Positions 56,125-64,000 of a DNA stretch of 64,000 nt are shown here, one piece after another (positions within the stretch are counted from its first letter, which is position 1; the number at the start of each line of letters is the position of its first letter). The translations under genes were made by a program, and so were the position numbers. The notes beneath the pieces were generated by a model. It ran no database searches. It worked only from the letters and a program-made list of their open reading frames with translations, and was not told the DNA's origin. Source of the DNA: Plasmopara viticola (Eukaryota; Oomycota; Peronosporomycetes; Peronosporales; Peronosporaceae); the NCBI GenBank assembly GCA_001695595.3, contig MBPM02000084.1:62001-126000 (forward strand), in the 5' to 3' direction.

Positions 56125-57789
56125 TTAGTGCTTTGATGCACTGCTAAGATACCGTGAAGCTACATATACATGTTTCGTGCGTTGCGCCTTTCGCGGTGTG
56201 GAATTTGGCTCAATTGAGTCATGTTTCTCAGCTTCCAATTGCCGTTTCACAATAAGTGAATTCGCCTCGTCTGGAAGCCTAATGTTTTCATCATTGGTCC
56301 GCTCAAACGAACCTATTTTGTTATGGCCACTTCGTGTACGAGCTGGGGAGGAGACGACAGAAGTTATAGTCTTGGCTTTTCGTATTGCCATTCGTTCCAT
56401 GGCCAATTTAGCCTTCTCGTACTCAGCCCGCAATTTCACATTTTCTACTTCCAATTGCTTTTGTGAAAGAAGCTGTCGTTTAGCTGCCCTAATCTTCACT
56501 TTCATTTGCCTATATGCCGTTGTAAGGACGTCGCGCTGATTAATTTCCTGCACTACCAAAGCCTTAAGCATAGCTGGCTCGACACTTTCCACTTGCTTGT
56601 CGACAATGTCTTTCTCCTTTATTTGCAGCAACTGCGCCAATTCAACGTGAAGTGCCTGCAGATGCGCCAGCTGTTGCTGGAAATTCGAAACTTCTTGTTG
56701 TAGTATACTTTCTCGACGAGTCCACGTATCCTCCTGTGCCTGCAACACTTCCTGAGACTCCTTCGTCAACCTCTCTTGAATCTCCTTCGTCGCATGTTCC
56801 TTCTTAGCCATCTCCTCCTCAATCCTCCTCTGCCTTTGAATCAGGTCCTCTTCTAGAGCCTGGATATATGTCTCCTTCTCCTTTAACGTTTCCTCCCGCT
56901 GCTCCAAGTCCGTCTTTAAGCATTCGTTCTCCGACTCGGCCTCAATAGCCCTCTGTGTGCTCTCCACAGCAATAAGCTTGGCCGTGTCTAAATGTACACG
57001 CAAAGTTGCATGGTCCTCAGTCAGCTTTACGAGTCGCTGTTTCGTCAACGCCTCCGCCTGCTTCAATTCCTTCACCTCAACATCCTTTCTAGCTGCCTCC
57101 ACCTGCCTGGCATTAATCTCTCCTCTTAGCGCTGCGGCCTTCTCCTCCGCCTTCTGCAGCTCTTTCTGCAACCTTCTTACATCCTCACGTGTTGCTCCTT
57201 CCTGTCGATCTATCTGCGTTTCAAATTGATGCCGCGTGGTTTCGAGTTGCGCCCTTAGCTCGTAAATCTGCATCTCCCTATCTTTAGCCTCCTGCGCCTT
57301 CTCATCTCTCTGCTGCTGCGCCATTTTCTTCTCCTGAACAAGTGCATCAACCCTAGACACCAGCTTCTTTTCTCGTTCATGTGATGCTTCTAATTGATGT
57401 TGCAGCTCGTCACCTCGCCGTTTCTCATCCGCGGCAAGCCGCTCCGCCATCTGCTGCGCGTCTTTTGCCTCTCTGGTCTGCGTTTTGCTAAGCTGCCAAG
57501 CCTCATCTAGTTGAATCATTCCACGAAGAGACTTCTGATACTTGTGGTCCAGCACCTGAAGCTCCGTCTCGCGTACCTTAAGCGACTGTTGCGCCTCACT
57601 TAATGCCTTTTGTAGTGCAAACGCCTCAGCCTCAAGCTCTGCAGCTGTTGTGTCACCACCAACACGGAGCAAAAGCCTTTCCCTTAGATGTGCTGCCTCA
57701 ATCTTCATGTCCATGAGCTCGCGTGCGATACGCTCGGCCACTTGCTGCTCTGATCGCAACCCCGAGCCGCCGGCGCTAAGCTCTGACAT
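56125..57789 (-). CDS. Long coiled-coil protein, unrecognised
   Basis: The first ATG of the frame is at 57,789 (MSELSAGGSG), giving 554 residues; the upstream codons of the frame begin with a GTG and lie right after the neighbouring gene, so they are not used. Residues from about 10 to 450 are almost wholly Glu/Gln/Lys/Arg/Ala/Leu with heptads and no proline or glycine breaks of note (AQQMAERLAADEKRRGDELQ, LQKELQKAEEKAAALRGEI). This predicts one long parallel coiled coil, as in centrosomal, basal-body or golgin-type proteins. The last 90 residues are basic and Ser/Thr-rich (RKAKTITSVVSSPARTRSGH). The sequence is too low in distinctive motifs to name a family. The start lies 70 bp after the stop of the STI1-domain gene on the same strand. 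Confidence 0.8.
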   Translation of the reverse strand: MSELSAGGSGLRSEQQVAERIARELMDMKIEAAHLRERLLLRVGGDTTAAELEAEAFALQKALSEAQQSLKVRETELQVLDHKYQKSLRGMIQLDEAWQLSKTQTREAKDAQQMAERLAADEKRRGDELQHQLEASHEREKKLVSRVDALVQEKKMAQQQRDEKAQEAKDREMQIYELRAQLETTRHQFETQIDRQEGATREDVRRLQKELQKAEEKAAALRGEINARQVEAARKDVEVKELKQAEALTKQRLVKLTEDHATLRVHLDTAKLIAVESTQRAIEAESENECLKTDLEQREETLKEKETYIQALEEDLIQRQRRIEEEMAKKEHATKEIQERLTKESQEVLQAQEDTWTRRESILQQEVSNFQQQLAHLQALHVELAQLLQIKEKDIVDKQVESVEPAMLKALVVQEINQRDVLTTAYRQMKVKIRAAKRQLLSQKQLEVENVKLRAEYEKAKLAMERMAIRKAKTITSVVSSPARTRSGHNKIGSFERTNDENIRLPDEANSLIVKRQLEAEKHDSIEPNSTPRKAQRTKHVYVASRYLSSASKH

Positions 57790-57859
57790 GACTGAGCGCT
57801 TTTTCGAATTGCAATTATACAGAAGTATGTGCACCACATGAATTTTTTATATCAACATA

Positions 57860-59122
57860 TTACACGAAATGCACCATTTTGTGCTGGATTAGCAGTTGCA
57901 GCTTTGGTCCTAACACGGGGTCGTGCGTAAGCTGTTTTAAATCTTGGGGTGATTTCTGGCACTCATGAAGGCGCTGCATAAGTTTCTTATCGGAGAGAGC
58001 AGCCATCAGCTCAGGATTTTTCAAGATATTTTGCACTTGTTTTTCTTCGTCAGGTGTGCGCTGCATCCCAGCAATTGCATGGCGTCGAGTCTCGTCGAGG
58101 TCAACTATTGCTGGTATGCTTTTCGAATTTGCAGCTGACACTTGATGCGGCTGGTCTAGCTCGACATTGACTTGAGATGATACAGTCTCGGCTGCAGCGC
58201 CAATCTATGTCAACAGTTTCGCAACGCTGTCATGGCAGTCGTTTTATCAGAACATTGATGAGCACGCGTACCTCTTCAAAGTGATTTCCGAGAAATTCCA
58301 AAAATTCTCGCAGTATAGTTGACATGGCAGGATCTTTTTGGTACTTAAGTACGGCAGCGCCAGGATTCTGCTGCAGCTCGCTGATTACCGTCGAAAATGC
58401 CGGATTTTGCAAAGCTGGGACAAGCGAATAAAGAATTTAGTCAAATTTGTTAGCACTTTGAGTTCGTAGTAAAACCTGCCTTGAACAAGTTTCGGGTTTC
58501 GCGCGAGTTTTTCAAAAAAGCGCTCATTCATCCACTCTGTTACATCAAATGATATTACAACGGGCATTTTAGTTTTGTTGTATATTACTATCGTAAATAG
58601 GATCTTCAAGGACCTTTTGGGTCAAGCTGGTTTATACTTCTCATCGCTTTCTGTACTTCTGGAAAGACAAATGCCGAGTCATCAGTCGTAGGTTCTTCAT
58701 CCTTATGCTTAACGATAAGCAAATTTTCATCACGCTGCGACTGCAGCAACGAGTAGTATTCAGTGTCATAGCTTCTACAGAATAAAAACATGGCGACACA
58801 CCGATTGCTGTCGAGTAGGTTCCAAAGATATTGCACCAGAATGAGGTGTTAAAATTTTCTTCGTTGTTGCTGGCTTAGCTGTGTTAAAAAATCCTTTTTT
58901 CAATCCTTGGCCAAAAGACTTTCTGTTGCGCTCCAAGTCCTGCTGCTTATATTTGTCTTCCTTGGCACGTTTAGCAACTGCTAACATCTCGTCCATAATA
59001 TTTGGATTTGCTTCTTCTTCGGTCAGCTCTTCCACTCGTTGGCTGGTCTCATTTTGAAGGTGGCATTCGCCTAGCATCGGTGGCTCGTCCTCATCCCAAT
59101 TTTTATTGTTTGCGTCCCTCAT
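57860..59122 (-). CDS. STI1-domain protein, five exons
   Basis: Exons from the 5' end are 59,122-58,837, 58,774-58,614, 58,536-58,480, 58,414-58,272 and 58,204-57,860 (introns 62, 77, 65 and 67 bp), giving about 330 residues. Exon 1 is hydrophilic (NWDEDEPPML, then RNRKSFGQGLKKGFF). Exons 2-4 join to LDPK-EWMNERFFEKLARNPKLVQ-ALQNPAFSTVISELQQNP, a classic STI1 (Hop/Sti1 DP-like) repeat. A second helical repeat lies in exon 5 (LKNPELMAALSDKKLMQRL, HDPVLGPKLQLL). STI1 modules bind hydrophobic client segments in Hsp70/Hsp90 and ubiquilin-type cochaperones. No TPR or ubiquitin domain is present, so the partner is unknown. Intron 3 has a GC donor (g|gcaggt). The exon 1-exon 2 join is one base out of frame with the only GT-AG pair; this is either a sequence error or an unusual splice. 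ATG at 59,122 is preferred over an upstream TTG. Confidence 0.75.
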
Positions 59123-59188
59123 TGATAGCAAGCGTCTACTTGCAAACGAAGCGTTGCTTTTAAAGATTTATTGCCTTAAATGTATTAA

Positions 59189-60214
59189 ACTGCCGGTACC
59201 CTTTTGGTGAACTGCCGGTACCCCTTGATTTTAGCCAATGAGGTTAGTTCATTCTTTCTATAATTTCAACCAATTAAAAGAGAAAGCATTACCCATCCGG
59301 TACCCCTTTTTCGTAAACTGCCGGTTCCCCCTGTTTTAGCCAATGAAAAAAGGAGCAATTCCGTCAAAGAGCAATATTTTTCTGTCAATGAAAGCAGCGC
59401 TGAAAGAGTTATTGAAATGCGCCTTCCTCTACGTCGTCTTTCTTTGATGAGTATACGCATTTGCATGACTCTTGAGTATATATATGTATTGTTTTGAGCG
59501 ACGTGACTTTACATAATATAACCAATATTCAAATATCATTTACAGTATTGAAACCTGCCAAAGAAAAGTTCAGATGAATGAGAAGTAGAAGGGTCAAGCG
59601 CATTACAAAAAAATTGTTTGCATACCGATAGATGGCACAGTCGCTGGTGCTGTAGGTGGGGCTCGTTGCCGACATGTTCTGGCATTGTGACCAATCCCTC
59701 TGCACACTCTGCACCTGCGGAGCAAAGGCGCCTCTGCATTAGCAGCCATCTCTACATGCTCAAACTGCAAAGGTAGGCATCGAGTGGATCCAGATGGTCG
59801 GCCACGCAATAGTGCAAGTGGAGATTCCTCCACCGATGTCACTGCCGTCCAGGCTCGCATGCGATCCAGCATTCGGCGCTTTCGATGTGCGAGGATTTGC
59901 TTCTTTCAGAGTGCTGTACGAGGGCTCTCTAGGGGGTTGCATAGTGTTCATTGCGAAAAGCAGAGTGCGAGAAGAGTGATGTTGAGAAGAGTGATGTTGA
60001 AAAGAGTGATATTGAGAAGAGGTGAGTAGGAGTTATTTTGTAAAAAACAAGAAGTACCGGCAGTTGACAAAAAGGGGGTGTTGCTTTCTCTTTTTATTGG
60101 TTAAAAAACACTGTGTTCATTAAGAAAGATAAACTGCGCCCATTGATAGAATGAACTTAAATCATTGGCTTAAACGAAGGGGTACCGGCAGCTTACCGAA
60201 AGGGTGCCGGCAGT
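59189..60214. mobile_element. DNA transposon with long imperfect terminal inverted repeats
   Basis: The left end reads ttaaactgccggtaccc and the right end, reversed, ttaaactgccggcaccc. The arms stay similar for about 150 bp: a second actgccggtacc block, ttagccaatga, agttcattct, and aaaagagaaagca occur in the same order on both sides in reverse orientation. The ctgccggtacc motif recurs at least six times near the ends, a subterminal repeat cluster. Two target-site duplications are possible: TTAA (59,185-59,188 and 60,215-60,218), directly abutting perfect ends, or taaatgta (59,177-59,184 and 60,227-60,234). TTAA would suggest a piggyBac-like insertion; 8 bp with long arms would suggest a Mutator-like element. 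At about 1 kb it is probably non-autonomous. Confidence 0.75.
59603..59872 (-). CDS. Zinc-knuckle ORF inside the transposon
   Basis: This 89-codon frame with a true ATG ends in a CCHC knuckle, CRVCRGIGHNARTC (C-x2-C-x4-H-x4-C), followed by a Pro/Ala/Thr tail. Such knuckles are common at the C-terminus of Mutator-like and other transposases, so this is probably the remaining 3' end of a transposase. The upstream in-frame codons (ILAHRKRRM) are basic and may belong to it. No catalytic DDE/D region is present within the element. Confidence 0.5.
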   Translation of the reverse strand: MLDRMRAWTAVTSVEESPLALLRGRPSGSTRCLPLQFEHVEMAANAEAPLLRRCRVCRGIGHNARTCRQRAPPTAPATVPSIGMQTIFL

Positions 60215-62106
60215 TTAACAATTCCCTAAATGTAATACTGCTTTTTAGAGGCGATGTGATTGGGCCCTTCAGCTTGCAAAGACAACAGAGCAATTAGTTA
60301 TTGCAATTTTACCGGGAGTGATGGTCAGGTGATGATATTGTGTGTGGTGTGGTAAAATAGGTGGGGGAAAGCTGAAATGATCGGTGCCCAACACGACCAC
60401 GTCATCATCGCCTTAGATCTGCCTGTTCAATTATAAACAAAAGAATAAAATAATGCATCGGCAATTTACGAGTCGAATCGTGGCTTAAAGTTTTGAGCTT
60501 GAAGTATTGATGCCACTAGTTTGGCATGTATCAATTGTTAAAACTGTTGTCTTCCTCACTAAATGCGCTACCATAATTACGTTACGGAGTTCGGACAGCG
60601 CGAAAAGCTGCGTCGCTCTCTAAACACATGTATTTAATTTCGGTGAGGACGAAAGATGTTTCAAAGCAATCATTCCTTGAGCGGCTCTTTGACGGGCTTG
60701 CTTATCAAGGCTCTTCGTACGCGGTACATGCAGAGGTTTAGCCTTGGTTTAAGCGCGACCTCCCAATAATTGCCAGGAAGGTTGCTTGACTATCGTGTGC
60801 AAAAGCTCCAAGGCTTTCTAGTGCTCTTGAAGTAGTAATTACCACCAAAACGCTCTGTTTGGCTATATTTTTGGTTAGAGAATTGATGACTTAAACAAAG
60901 TATACGCTGACCATTTATTTGAGGACTTGGGGTGATATCTTGTATTAGTGAACAACATCTAAATCTGAATAATGAAAGCCAACTCCAAACATTTTTGTTG
61001 CTTCAGACGTCGCGTAGTTTACGTATTAGGTGAGCAATACAAATTGCTGCACTCATCACCAACGTTTTGTGTTTGTATGCGTAAGCTAATCAGGGAGAAA
61101 GTTCGCTTTACAATAGTCTGGTCAGTGCAGCGTAATCTGCATACATAGTGATCCCCTGACAGATACACTCCATAATGTCATACCCGTATCTATAGGACAC
61201 TAAATCCAATAGGTGACTTTTACCAAATATGAATACACCGTGGTGGTTAGTAGCATTTTGTCCTAAAATGACGAGCAATATATCAAACGCCCTGCGATTT
61301 AAACATATACGAAAATTCACCGTAAGGTGATCGGTCGGCACTGCAGGCCTATTACGCCACCCAATTTCACTGGCGAAATCTTCTGGACCGATACACTTTA
61401 CAAAACGATTTGCGGTACCCGATCCCAAGAGATTTTGTGATGTCAAATCAAGTAATTGGACAAGTACATTGTTGGCTTACAATACTCGAAAATACTAGGT
61501 TCGATGTATCGTAAACAAACAATGATTGGAGCTGGAGAGGAAACACTGATGTGCTTTGTATTACATCAAGATAAATCTTTAGCGGGGAATTGCTCTGGCA
61601 TTACCGGATAAGATAGCGATGTTGAGCGTCATTTGCAACGCTTGGGAGTGTGCCGTTAGTTTTATTGTTGCAACTCGGTGGGGAAGCTATCAAGCATATC
61701 TTTAGTTTTTAGTCTAGACAACTTATGGCTATGAGCTCAACTTATGCAAGGAATAATTTGCCATTTATACAATTTTAAGTTTATCTTGTAAATTTCAAGC
61801 CTTTTGTGATCCAAAAAGATGACGAATCCTTGCAGAAGGCGCTAAATACGTCTTACTTGTAGCAAAGTGATTGCCACTATTCGCATATTCAAACCTCCAT
61901 ATTTAAGCGCAACCAACTTTACCTGGATGTGCCGTTTAGCGCGGTCTTACGGAGTAGTTCGCCCATAGAAGCCTGGTTGAAGCAATTAACATACAATCAA
62001 GTAATCTCAAAATAGCCATGCAAAAAGGTGTCAAAAGTGCTGTCGTGACCTTTCTTAATTAACGCTAGGGCTAGTCAGTCTTTACTTTATGGTCTTGGTG
62101 TGTTAC

Positions 62107-62220
62107 TTAAGGGTATATTACCGTCCGTACTTGCCGTTGGTGACACATGCGATCAAAAGCTTTATATGCTTCAGCTAATGGGAAAAACTCGAGTAAAACC
62201 TTTAATGAGCCTCGGCGGTA
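62107..62220 (-). pseudogene. Remnant of a zinc-type alcohol dehydrogenase C-terminus
   Basis: The minus strand reads RGSLKVLLEFFPLAEAYKAF, then DRM, about ten more residues and a stop at 62,107. FPLAEAxKAFDRM followed by VR...V.P and a stop is the usual end of medium-chain dehydrogenase/reductase proteins. The preceding strand of the family (an IKP.VE-type segment) is missing between LLEF and FPLAE, and no dehydrogenase body is found upstream. It is judged to be a decayed fragment; the match is from memory and short. Confidence 0.4.
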
Positions 62221-62530
62221 GTTGAGCACTGGTCGTTGTTCATGGTAATTTAGCGAAGGATCCAGCTATTGTACTCAAGGCTGGATCATGGTTCTCGCAA
62301 GCCTCGGACTAGGGCACTTAGAAGTAAAAAAACAAGGGAAATTACGGTGATTGAGCAGTGGCTTCTGCGAAATTTGAAAGCAGTCGAGCAAGACCGCTCA
62401 CAAGCATCTTCGATAGCCAAGCCGTAGCTCTCATCATATTTACGCAATGGATTGTCGTGATTATGGAACCATGTCAGGGTAGTCTTTTTTCCTGACTGCG
62501 TACACAATAGCTTGTGTTGCTTGTGGAATA

Positions 62531-62805
62531 TTAAAAGTAGAAGCTCACCTTGCTCCCTAGGGCTGCTTCGCTATTACTTCCGTTACGAGTTGAAGGCTGG
62601 CACGATGAGATTGCGAGCTTGATCCCGGACGAGAGAGCAACCGCGGCTAGGGCAATTTGTGGCGAGTCAAAGAAGTGAACGCGATCAGCGCTTTTGGTTG
62701 CAATCACGACTTCATCATAAATATGCTGAAGTTGACACTCCATCATACAACGTCAAGTGTCGAATCATCAAATTCAATGTCGCTGCGATGGACACACCTC
62801 TAATC
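62531..62805 (-). pseudogene. Possible remnant of an MDP-1-like HAD phosphatase
   Basis: The minus strand contains ADRVHFFDSPQIALAAVALS and SGIKLAISSCQPST, which resemble the magnesium-dependent phosphatase-1 segment with FFxSPxxALxxV and GIKLAIASRT. Upstream, in a different frame and with a stop codon inside it, EFDDSTLDVV-W resembles the FDLDxTLW nucleophile motif with one residue missing. The reading frames do not connect, so if real it is a pseudogene. The evidence is weak. Confidence 0.3.
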
Positions 62806-64000
62806 ATGAGTAAAATGAATTTGTCACTCGCACGTGACGTGGGCTTAATATTTGCAGCACTTAGGTGACAGTAAATCTTTCACATGACGTGTGCAATTTC
62901 ATAAACTTAGTGGAAGAATACTTCATTCGCACATCGGGATCCAGGAAAAGACATACATCAGATCAATTGTGCAAATGTCTTTACTATCCGCAAAATGTAG
63001 TAAAATTCACGCACTAAAATGCCATTTTTAACTCAGAACCAATCGAAGATGTTCGAGAAAGCGCCAGCAAGTCGGGGGACAAGCTATGAGTAATTACAAG
63101 AGAGAATGATGACAAATTGATCTAGAAGACCACATTCCAGGATTTAAGCAAAAATAGCGGCAAAACGAGGCTTTTGAAATAAATAGATCCGAAATTATGA
63201 AGCGCGTGAACGCCGCTGATGATCCAATTTGAAAGGTCAGTAGCAGTGACAGCACTTTCACCTTGAGAGCTTCGAGGATGGGTTGCCACCGTATGACGGA
63301 GCTTCACGTCGCCTTCTGCAGAAGAGGCATACACAATAATCTTCTGGTGAACGGCTGAAAATGCAGTTTTTTTCAAATTTTTTAGCGTTTTTTAGAAGCC
63401 ATGAGTCTTTAAAACATATGTCGACACTGTTCGTACCTCTGATTTCAATGATAGGGGTGCCGCAATCATGGCTGGAAATCTATCCCTTCTTAGATCTAAA
63501 AAAATTTCAAACAGTATCAATACCGGCATAGCATATTTGTCCACCAACTTCTTGCTCACAAAGAACCAACTTCTATTGAGAATCAGGCTCTGTGTTATGA
63601 CTTCTATGTCCTTACCACGACAAATTGGAACTCATCCAATTATCCCTTTTTTACTTTTATACATAAAGACGTTTTAAACATATTCGATGACGCAGAGGCA
63701 CTATAAAGACCGCCGGCATATTTGGCAATGACGAACAAACTTTTCAAAAAGGTTTTTTTGGAGTTCAAGGGTACTTCCACGCCAAAGATGATCACTACAC
63801 CTGCACCATAGGCCGAACCTGCTTGTTGAGAGGCAAGTCAGAAGCAGTTATCCCGCCGAAAAGTCTCTTGTGTAGAAAACGGACATTTAGTAACGTCACA
63901 GCAGGAAAAGCGCATTGCTTTTGCATTCAACTAATCTCCTCGAACACCTTTTCCTTTGGGCGATAGAAATGATTAGGGGCATCACGAGTGCTCCTGTAAA

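Larger units (their letters stand above)
60236..64000. other. Intergenic region, mostly empty, with weak gene remnants
   Basis: Nearly 3.8 kb without an intact gene. ORFs of 60-112 codons occur (longest 61,108-61,446, minus) but show no motif I can name. Two weak protein remnants on the minus strand are listed separately. Composition is AT-richer than in the gene island. No tRNA, rRNA or tandem repeat was recognised. Confidence 0.5.

Noticed and set aside
57790..57837. Upstream GTG start for the coiled-coil gene
   Set aside because: Nuclear genes start at ATG almost always, and the first ATG at 57,789 leaves a 70-bp gap after the neighbouring gene, which suits a leader.
59123..59131. TTG start for the STI1-domain gene
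   Set aside because: An ATG lies three codons downstream in frame.
61108..61446. 112-codon minus-strand ORF as a gene
   Set aside because: No motif, no neighbouring exon and no homology that I can recall.

Overview
The window looks like nuclear DNA of an oomycete, most likely Peronosporales (Phytophthora or downy-mildew type). The reasons are intron-containing eukaryotic genes with uniformly tiny introns (62-88 bp, GT-AG plus one probable GC-AG), an island of genes separated by about 20-110 bp, and decayed, transposon-bearing DNA on either side. The lineage is an inference; no rRNA or other marker gene is present.

Region 1 (1-42,618, minus strand) is one enormous repeat-protein locus. It starts at 42,618 with a head of about 510 residues: a Gly-2 acylation-type N-terminus, a Lys-rich stretch, and a fold that I read as a degenerate PDR/ABCG-type nucleotide-binding domain without Walker A or ABC signature. 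About 27 tandem units of 98 residues follow (array A, 294 bp), then roughly 135-140 units of 90 or 70 residues (array B, 270/210 bp) that run off the left window edge. Read through, this is more than 14,000 codons. The frame is broken by many 1-2 base indels, which sit mostly at bases where repeat copies differ. That pattern suggests consensus errors in a repeat rather than ordinary decay.

Region 2 (42,619-48,599) holds no gene I can support: short degenerate direct repeats, two inverted repeats and unrecognised small ORFs.

Region 3 (48,600-59,122) is a compact housekeeping island: prefoldin subunit 6 (+, 3 exons); a mitochondrial CDK5RAP1/MiaB-type tRNA methylthiotransferase (-); a RAD5/HLTF-type SNF2-RING DNA-repair ATPase (+, 4 exons) divergent from it; an unrecognised four-helix membrane protein (+, 2 exons); a long coiled-coil protein (-); and an STI1-domain protein (-, 5 exons). 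They share no pathway; the layout is alternating divergent and convergent pairs.

Region 4 (59,123-64,000) starts with a roughly 1-kb DNA transposon with long imperfect inverted repeats and a zinc-knuckle ORF. Mostly empty DNA follows, with weak remnants that look like an alcohol-dehydrogenase C-terminus and an MDP-1-like phosphatase.
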